A stretch of DNA of 64,000 nucleotides, taken from contig NZ_JABWRD020000002.1 of NCBI RefSeq assembly GCF_014268785.2, positions 310,001-374,000 on the forward strand, written 5' to 3'. The DNA comes from Pseudomonas shirazensis. GTDB taxonomy: Bacteria; Pseudomonadota; Gammaproteobacteria; Pseudomonadales; Pseudomonadaceae. The stretch's first letter is position 1, and every line of letters begins with the position of its first letter. The notes below the pieces were generated by a model that searched no databases, had not been told where the DNA came from, and worked only from the letters and a program-made list of their open reading frames with translations. Made by a program: the position numbers and the translations under genes. Below are positions 52,336 to 62,800 of this stretch, piece after piece.

Positions 52336-54630
52336 ATGCGCCACGTGCCGTCTGCTGTAAGTTCACCACGCCTGCTCGCCTCAGCCATTGGCGTTGCCAT
52401 CAGTGCTTCGTCTGCCTATGCCGCAGAGCCCGCAGCCATCACGCTCGACGCGACCAGCGTCAACGGCAAGGCAGAACAGGCCGCAACCGAGTACAAGGTC
52501 GACAAAGCCTCGTCGCCCAAGTACACCGCGCCGCTGGTGGACACCCCGCGCTCGGTAACCGTGATCCCGCAGCAGGTGATCAAGGAAACCAACGCGCTGA
52601 GCTTGCAAGACGCCCTGCGCACCGTCCCAGGGATTACCTTCGGTGCCGGCGAAGGCGGCAACCCCCAAGGCGACCGGCCGTTCATCCGCGGCTTCGATGC
52701 CCAGGGTGATACCTACCTGGACGGCGTGCGCGACACTGGCGCGCAAACCCGGGAAATCTTCGCTGTTGAATCGGTGGAAGTGGCCAAAGGGCCGAACTCG
52801 GCTGTTGGCGGGCGTGGCGCCGCCGGCGGCACCATCAACCTGGTGAGCAAGCGCGCGCACCTGGGCAACTCGCTGGACGGTGCCTGGACCTGGGGCAGTG
52901 ACCAGACCCAGCGCTACACCCTGGATGGCAACTACCAATTCAGCGACAGTGTCGCCGGGCGGCTCAACCTGATGACTCACGAGAGCAACGTCGCCGGACG
53001 CGACAAGGTCAATTACGACCGCTGGGGGATTGCCCCGTCGCTGGCGTTTGGCCTGGGCACGCCAACCCGGGTCAACCTTGACTACTACCACCTGGAAAGC
53101 GACGACCTGCCGGACTCGGGGATCCCCTATTCGATCCCGACCGCGGGCAGCAGCGCGCGCACCTCGGCCCACCCGAGCAAACCGGATGACGGTGGCGACA
53201 GCGACAACTTCTACGGCCTGACCGGGCGTGATTTTCGCAAGAGCCGGGTCGACATCGCCACCTTCGCGATCGAGCATGACCTGACCGACGCGCTGACCAT
53301 CAAGAACACCCTGCGTCATGGCAACAGCATGCAGGACTACATCCTCACGCAGCCCGACGACAGCAAGGGCAACGTCAACAACGGCAGCGTCTGGCGCCGC
53401 GCCAACACCCGAGTTGGCAACACCGCTACCACAACCAACCAAACCGATCTGTTTGGCGAGTTTTACCTGGGCGGCATGAAGAACAGCTTCTCCACCGGCA
53501 TTGAGCTGAGCCGGGAAGAAAGCCAGCGTTCATCTTACGACGTCAATACCAACACCGGCGGCGCAACAGCATCTACCTGCACCCCGGGCCTGATCGGCCC
53601 TAACAGCGGCTACAACTGCACCTCACTGAGCAATCCCAACCCGGACGATCCGTGGAACGGCGCCATCGCGCGCAACTATGCTGGCACTGACACCAAGAGC
53701 AACACCCGCGCGCTGTATGTGTTCGACACGCTTGAGCTGACGCCAGAGTGGCTGCTCAACATGGGCCTGCGCTATGACCACTTCGACACCCAGTACCGCG
53801 GCTATACCGCCTCTGGCGCTACCGCCGTCAACAGCAAGGGAGTTGCATCCAAGGGCAGTGACACCAGCGAGTTCATCACTGGCCAACTGGGCCTGGTGTG
53901 GAAGCCCGCCGAGAACGGCAGCATCTACGTTTCCTACGCCACCTCGGCAACCCCACCCGGCGCGCAGTTGGGCGAAGGCTCCGAAGGCAACCCGCTGGGC
54001 AACACCACCGACCGCGCCGGCAACCTGTTGGCCAGCGACATGGAGCCGGAAGAAACCACCAACTACGAACTCGGTACCAAGTGGGATCTGCTCGACGAGC
54101 GCCTGTCGCTGACCGCCGCTGTATTCCGCACCGAGAAGGAAAACGCCCGCGTTCAGGTCAACACCACCACCTACGAAAACATCGGCGAGACCCGCGTGCA
54201 GGGCGTCGAACTATCGGCCAGTGGCAAGCTCACCGACAAATGGCAGGTGTTCGCCGGTTACACCTACATGCAGGCCCGCCAGATCGACGGCGGTGCGCTG
54301 GGTGCGGTCAACGACGGCAATCAATTGCCGAACACGCCGAACAACAGTGCCAGCCTGTGGACCACCTATGCCCTTACGCCAAAGCTGACGGTGGGTGGCG
54401 GCGCCTTCTACATGGATGAGGTATACGGCAACATCGCCAACACCACCATGGTCGACAGTTATGTGCGCTATGACGCGATGGCTGCGTACAAGCTGAGCAA
54501 GAACGTCGATCTGCAGTTGAACGTACAAAACCTCACCAACGAGGTGTACTACGACAAGGCGTTTTCTACTCACTTCGCCAACCAGGCAGCCGGACGCACA
54601 GCGTTGCTGACCACCAGCTTCCATTTCTGA
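52336..54630 (+). CDS. piuA: TonB-dependent catecholate siderophore receptor PiuA (Fiu-like)
   Basis: A 764-residue outer-membrane receptor. The signal peptide ends SSAYAAEPA, then a plug domain (DTPRSVTVIPQQVIKETNALSLQDALRTVPGITFGAGEGG in pieces, FIRGFDAQGDTYLDGVRD) and a beta barrel ending in the terminal Phe strand ALLTTSFHF. PiuA/Fiu takes up monocatechol siderophores and siderophore-drug conjugates. TonB supplies the energy. Fur-like boxes lie upstream. The neighbours piuC and piuB complete the usual locus. Confidence 0.94.
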   Translation: MRHVPSAVSSPRLLASAIGVAISASSAYAAEPAAITLDATSVNGKAEQAATEYKVDKASSPKYTAPLVDTPRSVTVIPQQVIKETNALSLQDALRTVPGITFGAGEGGNPQGDRPFIRGFDAQGDTYLDGVRDTGAQTREIFAVESVEVAKGPNSAVGGRGAAGGTINLVSKRAHLGNSLDGAWTWGSDQTQRYTLDGNYQFSDSVAGRLNLMTHESNVAGRDKVNYDRWGIAPSLAFGLGTPTRVNLDYYHLESDDLPDSGIPYSIPTAGSSARTSAHPSKPDDGGDSDNFYGLTGRDFRKSRVDIATFAIEHDLTDALTIKNTLRHGNSMQDYILTQPDDSKGNVNNGSVWRRANTRVGNTATTTNQTDLFGEFYLGGMKNSFSTGIELSREESQRSSYDVNTNTGGATASTCTPGLIGPNSGYNCTSLSNPNPDDPWNGAIARNYAGTDTKSNTRALYVFDTLELTPEWLLNMGLRYDHFDTQYRGYTASGATAVNSKGVASKGSDTSEFITGQLGLVWKPAENGSIYVSYATSATPPGAQLGEGSEGNPLGNTTDRAGNLLASDMEPEETTNYELGTKWDLLDERLSLTAAVFRTEKENARVQVNTTTYENIGETRVQGVELSASGKLTDKWQVFAGYTYMQARQIDGGALGAVNDGNQLPNTPNNSASLWTTYALTPKLTVGGGAFYMDEVYGNIANTTMVDSYVRYDAMAAYKLSKNVDLQLNVQNLTNEVYYDKAFSTHFANQAAGRTALLTTSFHF

Positions 54631-54643
54631 CGCAGCAATCGCC

Positions 54644-54673
54644 AAGCCCCGCTCACGCCAGTGAGCGGGGCTT
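54644..54673 (+). terminator. Terminator of piuA
   Basis: Perfect 13-bp arms AAGCCCCGCTCAC and GTGAGCGGGGCTT with loop GCCA. It may attenuate rather than stop, because piuB begins 61 bp later. Confidence 0.82.
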
Positions 54674-54733
54674 TCGCGTAGCAAGGCATAATGCCCGCCG
54701 GTTGAGTTTGCGCGGCAAGACAAGGTGATCGAC

Positions 54734-57289
54734 GTGCTGAAAAAGTCGCTGTTTCAATTGCACTGGTTGTTTGGCATCACGGCCGGGCTGGTCTTGGCAT
54801 TGATGGGTACCACCGGGGCGATCTGGTCGTTTCAGGAAGAACTGCTGCGCCTGTTCAATGCCGATGTGCTCAAGGTGCAGGTGCGCGCCGAAGGCGTGCT
54901 GCCACCGGCAGAGCTGGTGCGGCGGGTCGAAGCGGCGCACGGCGACAAGGTCGCGATGCTGCGGGTCGACACCCGCGAGGGCAATGCCGCACGGATCTTC
55001 TTCACCGCACCACCCGGTCAGCGCCGCGGTGAGATGCGCTATGCCGACCCTTACACCGGCGAGATCAAGGGCGAGGTCGCCGGCCAAGGCTTCTTCGACC
55101 TGATGCTCAGCCTGCACCGGTTTCTCGCCATGGGCGAAAGCGGCCGGCAGATCACCGGTGCCTGCACCCTGATGCTGATCTTCTTCTGCCTGTCAGGCCT
55201 GTATCTACGCTGGCCCCGCAAAGCGCTGAACTGGCGCACCTGGCTGACCCTGGACTGGGCGAAGAAGGGCCGTGCGTTCAATTGGGACCTGCACGCCGTG
55301 TTCGGCACCTGGTGCCTGCTGTTCTATCTGCTGTTTGCCTTGACCGGTCTGTCATGGTCGTACGAATGGTACAGCCGAGGGCTGAACAAGCTGCTCGGCG
55401 ACGCCCCGGCTGCGGGCCAGCAGCACAAGCGTGGCGAAGGCGGTGGCCGCCGTAACCCGCAGTCGGTCAACCAAAAGGCCCCGCCGCTGCGGGTCGACTA
55501 CGACGCCATCTGGAGCAACCTGCAGGCTGCGGCCGGGCCCGGCCTGGCTGGCTACAACCTGCGCCTGCCGCCGGTTGGCGGGCAGCCGGCGACGCTGTTC
55601 TATCTGCTGGACGATGCCGATCACGAACGCGCCTTTGACACCGTCACCCTCGACCCGGCTACCGGCACGTTCACGCGCATCGAGCGTTATGCAGACAAGT
55701 CGCTCAGTGCTCAGCTGCTGCAAAGCATCTATGCCCTGCACGTGGGTAGCTATTTCGGCTTGCCCGGGCGGATCATCGTTACCATCGCCAGCCTGTGCAT
55801 GCCGCTGTTCTTCATCACCGGCTGGCTGCTGTACCTCGACCGCCGGCGCAAGAAACGCCAGATCCGCGCGGCCCGTGGCAGTGTCGACAGCACCACGTCG
55901 GCAGGTGACAGCTGGTTGATTGGTTTTGCCAGCCAGAGCGGCCTTGCCGAGCAATTGGCCTGGCAGAGCGCCGGCCAGCTCCAGGCGGCAGGCCTGTCGG
56001 TGCAAGTACGCACCTTGGCCGAGCTGGGTGAAGATGACCTGCGCCAGGCACGCCGGGCGCTGTTTGTAGTCAGCACCTTTGGCGACGGCGAGGCACCCGA
56101 CAGCGCCCGTGGTTTCGAGCGCAAGATACTCGGCCAGGCATGGCCGCTGGAGCATCTGGACTATGCCCTGCTCGCCTTGGGTGACCGCCAGTATCAGCAT
56201 TTCTGTGGCTTTGCCCGGCGCTTGCAGGCATGGCTTGCCGAGCGCGGCGCCAGCACTGCATTCAGCCCGATCGAAGTTGACAACGCCGACCCAGCCGCGC
56301 TCCAGCACTGGCAGCAGCAACTCGCGCAGTTGACCGGCGCCAGCGTCGTCAGCGCCTGGCAACCGGCCGCTTTCAGCAACTGGACCCTGACCGCGCGTAC
56401 GCTGCTCAACCCCGGCAGCCAAGGCCAGCCGGTGTACCTGCTTGACCTGCAATCCGAACAGGCTGTGCGCTGGGACGCGGGTGATCTGGTGGAGGTACTG
56501 CCGCGCAACGCCCCCGCCCAGGTTCAAGCGTTTATCCAAGGCCTGGGCCTGAGTCTGGATACCCCAGTGCAACTTGAAGGTTCGCGCGAAACCCTGGGAC
56601 AGGCACTGGGCAGTCGGCAACTGCCGGTCAGCCGTGAGCATCTGGTCGGCCTGCACGCGCAGGCGGTTATCGATGCGCTGGTGCCGATCGGCACGCGTGA
56701 ATACTCGATCGCATCGATTGCCAGCGATGGCGTGCTGCAGCTGATCGTCCGCCAGCATCGGCACACTGACGGCAGCCTTGGCCTGGGCTCAGGCTGGCTT
56801 ACTGAGGTGCTGCCTCTGCAAGGCTCGCCGAGCCTGCGCCTGCGCCGCAACAGCAGCTTCCACCTGCCAGTGGCCCCAGCACCGATGCTGCTGATCGGCA
56901 ACGGCACCGGGCTGGCCGGGCTGCGCAGCTTGCTCAAGGCACGCATCAGCGAAGGTGAACAGCGCAACTGGCTACTGTTCGGTGAGCGCAATCGCGCCAG
57001 CGATCTGCTCTGCGCCGATGAACTGCAAGGCTGGCTGGCGCGCGGTGAGCTGCGCAAGCTGGACCTGGCGTTCTCGCGTGATCAGGCTGAAAAAGTCTAT
57101 GTCCAGGACTTGCTGCTGGCGCAGGCCGACGAGGTGCGCCGCTGGGTCGCCGACGGCGCCTGCATCTATGTTTGCGGCAGCCTGCAGGGCATGGCCGCGG
57201 CAGCCGACGCGGCGCTCAGGGGCATCCTCGGCGAGGCCATGCTGCAACAGCTGGTCGAAGACGGTCGCTACCGACGCGACGTGTACTGA
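54734..57289 (+). CDS. piuB: PepSY membrane–flavodoxin–reductase fusion PiuB
   Basis: An 851-residue fusion. The N-terminal PepSY-type module has four transmembrane helices ([17 protein letters not shown], a pair near 150 and 195, and one near 355) with His residues for haem. A flavodoxin-like domain starts near residue 390 ([16 protein letters not shown]), then a CysJ/ferredoxin-reductase module with FAD motif TREYSIAS and NADPH motif [15 protein letters not shown]. It passes electrons from NADPH across the membrane, probably to reduce ferric siderophore in the periplasm. The GTG at 54734 has AAGGTG 6 bases upstream; 54725 is the alternative. Confidence 0.88.
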   Translation: MLKKSLFQLHWLFGITAGLVLALMGTTGAIWSFQEELLRLFNADVLKVQVRAEGVLPPAELVRRVEAAHGDKVAMLRVDTREGNAARIFFTAPPGQRRGEMRYADPYTGEIKGEVAGQGFFDLMLSLHRFLAMGESGRQITGACTLMLIFFCLSGLYLRWPRKALNWRTWLTLDWAKKGRAFNWDLHAVFGTWCLLFYLLFALTGLSWSYEWYSRGLNKLLGDAPAAGQQHKRGEGGGRRNPQSVNQKAPPLRVDYDAIWSNLQAAAGPGLAGYNLRLPPVGGQPATLFYLLDDADHERAFDTVTLDPATGTFTRIERYADKSLSAQLLQSIYALHVGSYFGLPGRIIVTIASLCMPLFFITGWLLYLDRRRKKRQIRAARGSVDSTTSAGDSWLIGFASQSGLAEQLAWQSAGQLQAAGLSVQVRTLAELGEDDLRQARRALFVVSTFGDGEAPDSARGFERKILGQAWPLEHLDYALLALGDRQYQHFCGFARRLQAWLAERGASTAFSPIEVDNADPAALQHWQQQLAQLTGASVVSAWQPAAFSNWTLTARTLLNPGSQGQPVYLLDLQSEQAVRWDAGDLVEVLPRNAPAQVQAFIQGLGLSLDTPVQLEGSRETLGQALGSRQLPVSREHLVGLHAQAVIDALVPIGTREYSIASIASDGVLQLIVRQHRHTDGSLGLGSGWLTEVLPLQGSPSLRLRRNSSFHLPVAPAPMLLIGNGTGLAGLRSLLKARISEGEQRNWLLFGERNRASDLLCADELQGWLARGELRKLDLAFSRDQAEKVYVQDLLLAQADEVRRWVADGACIYVCGSLQGMAAAADAALRGILGEAMLQQLVEDGRYRRDVY

Positions 57290-57331
57290 GTCGGTCGAAC
57301 GGCCGGGGCGCTATGCCCCGGCCGGCAACGC

Positions 57332-58123
57332 TCAATGCAGGTCGAAGGTATCGGCATCCAGGTTGGCCGGGAAACGGCTGCGGTACGCCGCCAGTTCCGC
57401 CGCGCGCAGCTCGGCGGTGAATACGCCATCCGCTTCGCCGGCACTGAGCAGGCTCTCGCCCTGGAAATCCAGCACCTGGCTGTCGCCTGAGTAGGCAAAG
57501 CCTTTGCCGTCGGTGCCGACCCGGTTGACCGCCGCAACGAAGCACAGGTTCTCGATCGCCCGCGCCGGCAACAGCCGGTTCCAGTGCAGCCGCCGCGCTG
57601 CCGGCCAGTTGGCGGTGTACAGCAGCAGGTCAGTGTCATGGGCATCGCGGCTCCATACCGGGAAGCGCAGGTCGTAGCAGATCAATGGGCGGATCCGCCA
57701 ACCCTTCAGCTCGAACTGCACCTGGCGCTCGCCAGGGGTGTAGTGCTTGTGCTCGCCGGCCATACGGAACAGGTGGCGCTTGTCGTAGTGCAGGATTTCA
57801 CCGTCCGGGCGCGCCCACAGCAGCCGGTTACGGTGGCTGCCGTCAGCAGCCTGGATGATCACGCTGCCGGTGATCACTGCGTTGAGCTTCTTCGCCTGGG
57901 CCTTGAGCCACTTGGCGGTCGGGCCGTTCTCGGGCTCGGCGAGGCGCTCGGACTCCATCGAAAAACCGGTGGTGAACATCTCTGGCAAAATCACCAGGTC
58001 AGGGCTGCCAACTTGCTTGAGCAACTCTTCGAAATGAGCGTAGTTGGCCTCGCGGTCATGCCAGGCCAGCGTGGTCTGCACCATGGCAATTTTCAGGTTG
58101 GGCAGTGCGGTCAGATCGCGCAT
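57332..58123 (-). CDS. Nitrilase-family omega-amidase (YafV-like)
   Basis: A 263-residue carbon-nitrogen hydrolase. The catalytic triad is E48 (VILPEMF), K115 (YDKRHLF) and C149 (LICYDLRFP). The short GWRIRPLICYDLRFPVWSRD region matches omega-amidase/YafV, which hydrolyses 2-oxosuccinamate or the ketoacid amide of glutamine and methionine transamination. It overlaps the aminotransferase gene by 13 bp, which supports this role: the transaminase makes the ketoacid amide and this enzyme clears it. Confidence 0.88.
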   Translation of the reverse strand: MRDLTALPNLKIAMVQTTLAWHDREANYAHFEELLKQVGSPDLVILPEMFTTGFSMESERLAEPENGPTAKWLKAQAKKLNAVITGSVIIQAADGSHRNRLLWARPDGEILHYDKRHLFRMAGEHKHYTPGERQVQFELKGWRIRPLICYDLRFPVWSRDAHDTDLLLYTANWPAARRLHWNRLLPARAIENLCFVAAVNRVGTDGKGFAYSGDSQVLDFQGESLLSAGEADGVFTAELRAAELAAYRSRFPANLDADTFDLH

Positions 58124-59259
58124 AGTTTCTCCGCTGCCTGCTGCAGCGTCTCCTCTCGTTTAGCAAAGCACAGGCGGATCAAGCGTTGCTGCGGGACTGG
58201 CGTCTGGTAGAACACCGACACCGGAATACTCGCCACGCCATGCTCGCGGGTCAGCCACAGGGCCATGTCGAGATCGTTCAGATCAGGGCGGATGGCGCTG
58301 TAGTCGACCAACTGGAAGTAGGTGCCTGGGGTACGCTTGAAGCTGAAGCGTGAGCCTTGCAACAGATCGCAGAACAGATCGCGCTTGGCCTGATAGAAGC
58401 CCGGCAATTGCTCGATGTGCTCAGGGTGTTCGGCCATGAAGTCTGCCAGCGCGCACTGCAACGGCGTCACTGCGCAGAAGTTGACGTACTGGTGTACCTT
58501 GCGCAGCTCGGCGCTCAATTGTGGCGGCGCGATCACGTAGCCGGTCTTCCAACCAGTGACGTGGTAGGTCTTACCGAACGAGCTGATGACGAAGGCGCGC
58601 TGATAGAGCTGTTCATGAGCCAGCACGCTGGCATGCGCCACGCCGTCGTATATCAGGTGTTCGTACACTTCATCGCTGACCAGGTAGATATCGCGGTCGG
58701 CAATCAATGCCGCCAGCTGGTCGAGATCGGCACGGCTGATCAATGCTCCGCTGGGGTTGTGCGGCGAATTGAGCACGACCATGCGCGTGCGCGGCGTGAG
58801 GGCATCGCTGAAGCGTTGCCAGTCGATGGCAAAATCGTCGTTGCTCAGCGGCACATGCACGCAGCGCCCGCCGGCCAACTCTACCGAAGGCTCGTAGCTG
58901 TCGTAGCACGGGTCGAAAACGATTACCTCGTCGCCCGGATTGATCACTGCCTGGATCGCGCAGAAGATCGCCTCGGTGGCGCCTGGGGTGATGGTGATTT
59001 CCTGCTCGACATCCACGCTAACGCCATACAGCCGAGCCACCTTCGCAGCCACTTGCTGGCGCAGGGCCGGCAGACCGGTCATGGGCGCGTATTGATTGTG
59101 CCCGGCGGCCACGTGCCGGCCTACGGCATCCAACAGCGCCCGCGGGCCGTTGAAGTCAGGGAAGCCTTGGGACAGGTTGAGCGCGCCGGTTTGCACGGCC
59201 AGCTGCGACATGGTGGTAAAGATGGTCGTGCCGACGTTCGGCAGTTTGCTGCGGATCAT
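58111..59259 (-). CDS. Methionine aminotransferase (MtnE/YbdL-like, class I)
   Basis: A 382-residue fold-type-I PLP aminotransferase. The Schiff-base lysine is K230 (SSFGKTYHVTGWK), Y-binding residues are in SDEVYEH and the substrate-binding NSPHNPSG is intact. GALNLSQGFPDFN marks the methionine/glutamine-phenylpyruvate branch. Its likely job is the last step of methionine salvage, using glutamine as donor. The start at 59259 is the family start; the frame extends to 59355 without similarity. Overlaps the omega-amidase gene. Confidence 0.88.
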   Translation of the reverse strand: MIRSKLPNVGTTIFTTMSQLAVQTGALNLSQGFPDFNGPRALLDAVGRHVAAGHNQYAPMTGLPALRQQVAAKVARLYGVSVDVEQEITITPGATEAIFCAIQAVINPGDEVIVFDPCYDSYEPSVELAGGRCVHVPLSNDDFAIDWQRFSDALTPRTRMVVLNSPHNPSGALISRADLDQLAALIADRDIYLVSDEVYEHLIYDGVAHASVLAHEQLYQRAFVISSFGKTYHVTGWKTGYVIAPPQLSAELRKVHQYVNFCAVTPLQCALADFMAEHPEHIEQLPGFYQAKRDLFCDLLQGSRFSFKRTPGTYFQLVDYSAIRPDLNDLDMALWLTREHGVASIPVSVFYQTPVPQQRLIRLCFAKREETLQQAAEKLCAI

Positions 59260-59396
59260 GAAGCCCTCTTTCCTGGGGGTATCCGGCACGGACTGGAGTC
59301 CGAGCATAGCGGATTGAGCAATCAGGAAAAAGGTTGAAACAATGCACTGATGCAACAGGGGCCGCGCAGCAGCCCCGGTGCAGGGTCAGGCCAGAA

Positions 59397-60860
59397 TCAG
59401 CGCTTGTCTTTGCGCTTCTTCTCGGCCTTCTTGTGGTGAGACATCAAGCGTCGCTTCTTGTTGACCTGGCGGTCGGTGAGGGTGTTCTTGTTACCCTCGT
59501 ACGGGTTCTCGCCGCCTTTGTACTCGATGCGGATCGGCGTACCGACCAGCTTGAGCACGCGACGGTAAGTGTTCTCCAGGTAGCGCGAGTACGAGCGTGG
59601 AATCTTCTCGGTCTGGTTACCGTGGATCACGATGATTGGCGGGTTGGCGCCACCCAGGTGAGCGTAACGCAGCTTGATCCGGCGGCCATTGACCAGCGGC
59701 GGCTGGTGGTCGCCGATAGCGTCTTCCAGAATCTGCGTCAGGCGGCTGGTCGGCCAGCGGGTGACCGCCGACTTGAACGCGGCCTGCACCGACTTGTACA
59801 GGTTGCCCACGCCGGTGCCGTGCAGCGCCGAGATGAAGTGAATGTCGGCGAAGTCGACGAAGAACAACCGGCGCTCGAGCTCGGTCTTGACGTAGTCGCG
59901 CTCGCCCGGCTGCATGCCGTCCCACTTGTTCAGGGCGATGACGATGGCGCGGCCGGCCTCAAGGGCAAAGCCGAGCAGGTTGAGGTCGTGGTCGACCACA
60001 CCTTCGCGGGCGTCCATGACAAAGATCACCACGTTGGCGTCTTTGATCGCCTGCAGGGTTTTCACCACCGAGAACTTTTCGACTTCCTCGTGGATCTTGC
60101 CGCGCTTGCGCACCCCGGCGGTGTCGATGAAGGTGTACTTGTCACCATCACGCTCGAACGGGATGTAGATACTGTCGCGAGTGGTGCCTGGCTCGTCATA
60201 GACCACCACGCGCTCTTCACCGAGCATGCGGTTGACCAGTGTCGACTTGCCCACGTTGGGGCGGCCGATGATGGCGATCTTGATGCCGTCTTTTTCGCTC
60301 GGGCCTGGAATCCGAACGGCCTCTTCGCCTTCGGCAACTTCCTGGTCGAGCGCGTCTTCTTCCTGATCGCGCGGGATGTGCCCGAGCAGCTCTTCCATCA
60401 GCGCGTTGATACCGCGGCCCTGGGAGCCGGCGACCGGAATCGCGTTGCCCATGCCCAGCGGCGAGAACTCCGCACGTGCCAGGTCAGGATCGATGTGGTC
60501 GATCTTGTTGGCGACCAGCACCGCAGACTTGTTCCGCTTGCGCAGGTGGTCAGCGATCATCTGGTCAGCAGCGGTCATGCCGGCGCGGGCATCCACCAGG
60601 AACAGCACGTAGTCGGCCTCTTCGATGGCCATCAGCGACTGCTCGGCCATCTTCTCGTCCATGCCCACTTCGTCACCGGTGATACCGCCGGTGTCGATCA
60701 GGATGTACGAACGGCCCTGCCACATGGCATCGCCGTACTGGCGGTCACGGGTCAGGCCCGAGAGGTCGCCGACAATGGCGTCGCGGGTTTTGGTCAAGCG
60801 GTTGAACATGGTGGACTTGCCGACGTTCGGCCGCCCCACCAGGGCGATTACGGGAACCAT
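59397..60860 (-). CDS. der: Ribosome-assembly GTPase Der (EngA)
   Basis: A 487-residue protein with two tandem GTPase domains, each with GRPNVGKST (residues about 8-16 and 200-208), DTGG/DTAG loops and NKID / NKWD. A C-terminal KH-like domain and a basic tail ([21 protein letters not shown], partly shown) follow. Der is essential for 50S subunit maturation. GGAG lies upstream of the 60860 ATG. It follows bamB on the same strand, after a hairpin-rich spacer. Confidence 0.96.
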   Translation of the reverse strand: MVPVIALVGRPNVGKSTMFNRLTKTRDAIVGDLSGLTRDRQYGDAMWQGRSYILIDTGGITGDEVGMDEKMAEQSLMAIEEADYVLFLVDARAGMTAADQMIADHLRKRNKSAVLVANKIDHIDPDLARAEFSPLGMGNAIPVAGSQGRGINALMEELLGHIPRDQEEDALDQEVAEGEEAVRIPGPSEKDGIKIAIIGRPNVGKSTLVNRMLGEERVVVYDEPGTTRDSIYIPFERDGDKYTFIDTAGVRKRGKIHEEVEKFSVVKTLQAIKDANVVIFVMDAREGVVDHDLNLLGFALEAGRAIVIALNKWDGMQPGERDYVKTELERRLFFVDFADIHFISALHGTGVGNLYKSVQAAFKSAVTRWPTSRLTQILEDAIGDHQPPLVNGRRIKLRYAHLGGANPPIIVIHGNQTEKIPRSYSRYLENTYRRVLKLVGTPIRIEYKGGENPYEGNKNTLTDRQVNKKRRLMSHHKKAEKKRKDKR

Positions 60861-60895
60861 ACGGCTCTCCACTCTTGAATTCTTGAAAATGCAAA

Positions 60896-60965
60896 GGCCG
60901 CTGCAGAGCAGCGGCCGGAGTTCGCGCGGCGCATCATGCGCCGCTGCTCGAAGCCTCACGGCTTC
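60896..60965. repeat. Three consecutive hairpins between bamB and der
   Basis: GGCCGCTGC / GCAGCGGCC (60896-60916), GCGGCGCA / TGCGCCGC (60926-60944) and GAAGCC / GGCTTC (60950-60965) follow each other. On the minus strand they lie after the bamB stop and upstream of der, so may attenuate or protect the transcript. Confidence 0.65.
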
Positions 60966-60975
60966 AAGCTTAGCC

Positions 60976-62118
60976 TCAGCGGATGGTCAATGCCTCGAGC
61001 TTGCCGCTGTTGCCGAAGACATAAATGGTGTCGCCGACCACCAAGGGGCGGGCGCGCAGGCCATCACTGTCAATACGCTCACGGCCAACGAAGCGACCAT
61101 CGACCTGGCTCAGCAGGTGCAGGTAGCCTTCGAAGTCACCGACTGCGACGTAGCTGGAGAACACTTCAGGGGCGCTCAGCTGACGGCGCGCCATGGAATC
61201 GTTGCTCCACAGTGCGCTCGACGAACGCTCATCGACGCCTTCAACGGTGCCGGAAGCTTCGCTGACGTAGACGTTGCCAAAGCCCTGGGCGACACCGACG
61301 TAGCTGGACGCATCACGCTGCCACAGCACGCGGCCGCTTTCCAGGTCCAGACCGGCAACCCGGCCCTGATAGGTACCGACGTACAGGGTACCACCAGACA
61401 GCAGCAAACCGCCGTCGATATCGACGACGCGTTCGAGTTCGGAGCGACCTTTCGGGATCGCGACGCGGCTTTCCCAGACCGGGACGCCGTTCTGGATGTC
61501 GACAGCAACAACCTTGCCGGTCGACAGGCCGGCAACGGCCATGCGGTTGGTCACGATCGGTGCGCCAGTGCCACGCAGAGTCAGTACCGCTGGAGTGCTT
61601 TCGTAGATCCAGCGACGGTCGCCGGTCGCGGCGTCCAGACCAATCAGACGATCGTCCTGAGTCTGCACCACCACCACGTCACCGTTGTTGGCCGGCGGCG
61701 CCAGCACTTCGCTGGTCACGCGGGAGCGCCAGCGCTCCTCACCGGTGCTGCTGTCCAGGGCGATCACTTCACCCTTGAGGGTGCCGAGCATGACCAGGCC
61801 ATAGCCGACGCCGACTGCGCCGGAGACCGGCAGGTCGAGGTCCTGTTTCCAGACGATGTCGCCGGTGTTGCGATCGAGCGCGAAGACTTCGCCGTTGACG
61901 TCGGAAGCGTAGATGCGGTCGTTTTCGATGGCCGGCACCAGGGTGTTGTAGGTCTCACCCTGACCGTCACCGATCGAACGGCTCCACTGCTTTTTCAGCA
62001 CGACTTCTTCGGTGAACTTGGTCAGCTCGGCCGGAGGCAGTTCCTTCTTGCTGTTGCTGCTGCAACCCACGACCAGTACGGCCAGGCTCAGCACTGCTGC
62101 TTGTTTCCAACCGATCAC
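60976..62118 (-). CDS. bamB: Outer-membrane assembly lipoprotein BamB
   Basis: A 380-residue PQQ-type eight-bladed propeller lipoprotein. The lipobox is VVGC (Cys about residue 18). Blades are marked by repeated [19 protein letters not shown] and [17 protein letters not shown] segments. BamB assists BamA in inserting beta-barrel proteins. The GTG at 62118 has AGGGGA 8 bases upstream and gives a proper signal peptide; an in-frame ATG at 62145 does not. It begins 1 bp after the YfgM-like gene. Confidence 0.94.
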   Translation of the reverse strand: MIGWKQAAVLSLAVLVVGCSSNSKKELPPAELTKFTEEVVLKKQWSRSIGDGQGETYNTLVPAIENDRIYASDVNGEVFALDRNTGDIVWKQDLDLPVSGAVGVGYGLVMLGTLKGEVIALDSSTGEERWRSRVTSEVLAPPANNGDVVVVQTQDDRLIGLDAATGDRRWIYESTPAVLTLRGTGAPIVTNRMAVAGLSTGKVVAVDIQNGVPVWESRVAIPKGRSELERVVDIDGGLLLSGGTLYVGTYQGRVAGLDLESGRVLWQRDASSYVGVAQGFGNVYVSEASGTVEGVDERSSSALWSNDSMARRQLSAPEVFSSYVAVGDFEGYLHLLSQVDGRFVGRERIDSDGLRARPLVVGDTIYVFGNSGKLEALTIR

Positions 62119-62119
62119 G

Positions 62120-62761
62120 TCAAGCGTCCCCTTTGGCCAGGTCATCCAGCTTCAGTTGCAGGCCACCGACCGCTGCTTCATCAGACAACGCGGCCTTGGC
62201 TTTTTCGTATGCGCTATGGGCATCGCCAGCGCGGCCCAACTGTACCAGCAGATCGCCCTTGAGCTCTTCGCGGCTGGCCTGGAACGCCTTGTCAGCGTCG
62301 CCATTGAGCAGCTTCAGTGCTTCGTCAGCCTTGTCCTGAGCAGCCAACACACGGGCCAGACGCTGGCGTGCGATCTCGCCCAGGGTGGCATCGGCAGGTT
62401 TTGCCAGCACGCTGTTGAGTTCGCTGGCTGCGTCGTCCAGCTTGCCGCTGTCAACCGCGACCTTGGCCACGAACAGGCTGCCGTACTGGGCGTAGGCGGT
62501 GCCGCCAAACTCGCTCTTGAGCTTGCCAGCCAACTCGGCAACCTTGCTTGCATCAGGCTCGCCGGTCGGCGTCAGGGCCGTTTCCAGCAGGTTCTGGTAC
62601 AGCACCGAAGCGCCTTGTGACTGATTGCTCTGGTACTTGTGCCAGGTCTGCCAGCCAGCTACCAAAGCAGCAGCCAACAGGGCGCCGGTCAGCAGCGGCT
62701 TGCCGTTGCGATCCCACCAGTCCTTGGCCGCGCTCAGGCCATCATCATCGGTACTCGACAC
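62120..62761 (-). CDS. YfgM-like tetratricopeptide membrane protein
   Basis: A 213-residue protein with an N-terminal cytoplasmic stub, one transmembrane helix (LLTGALLAAALVAGWQTW, about 23-40) and a periplasmic TPR_21 domain with repeats such as DKADEALKLLNGDADKAFQAS. YfgM associates with PpiD and SecYEG as a periplasmic chaperone accessory and is usually found beside hisS and bamB, as here. The GTG start with AGGAG 7 bases upstream is preferred to ATG seven codons earlier. Confidence 0.88.
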   Translation of the reverse strand: MSSTDDDGLSAAKDWWDRNGKPLLTGALLAAALVAGWQTWHKYQSNQSQGASVLYQNLLETALTPTGEPDASKVAELAGKLKSEFGGTAYAQYGSLFVAKVAVDSGKLDDAASELNSVLAKPADATLGEIARQRLARVLAAQDKADEALKLLNGDADKAFQASREELKGDLLVQLGRAGDAHSAYEKAKAALSDEAAVGGLQLKLDDLAKGDA

Positions 62762-62800
62762 CCCAATACTCCTATTCAGCAAATTCGGCTGTTGACTGCT

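Noticed and set aside
52381..53442. A 353-codon minus-strand frame opposite piuA
   Set aside because: Shadow of the TonB receptor plug and barrel.
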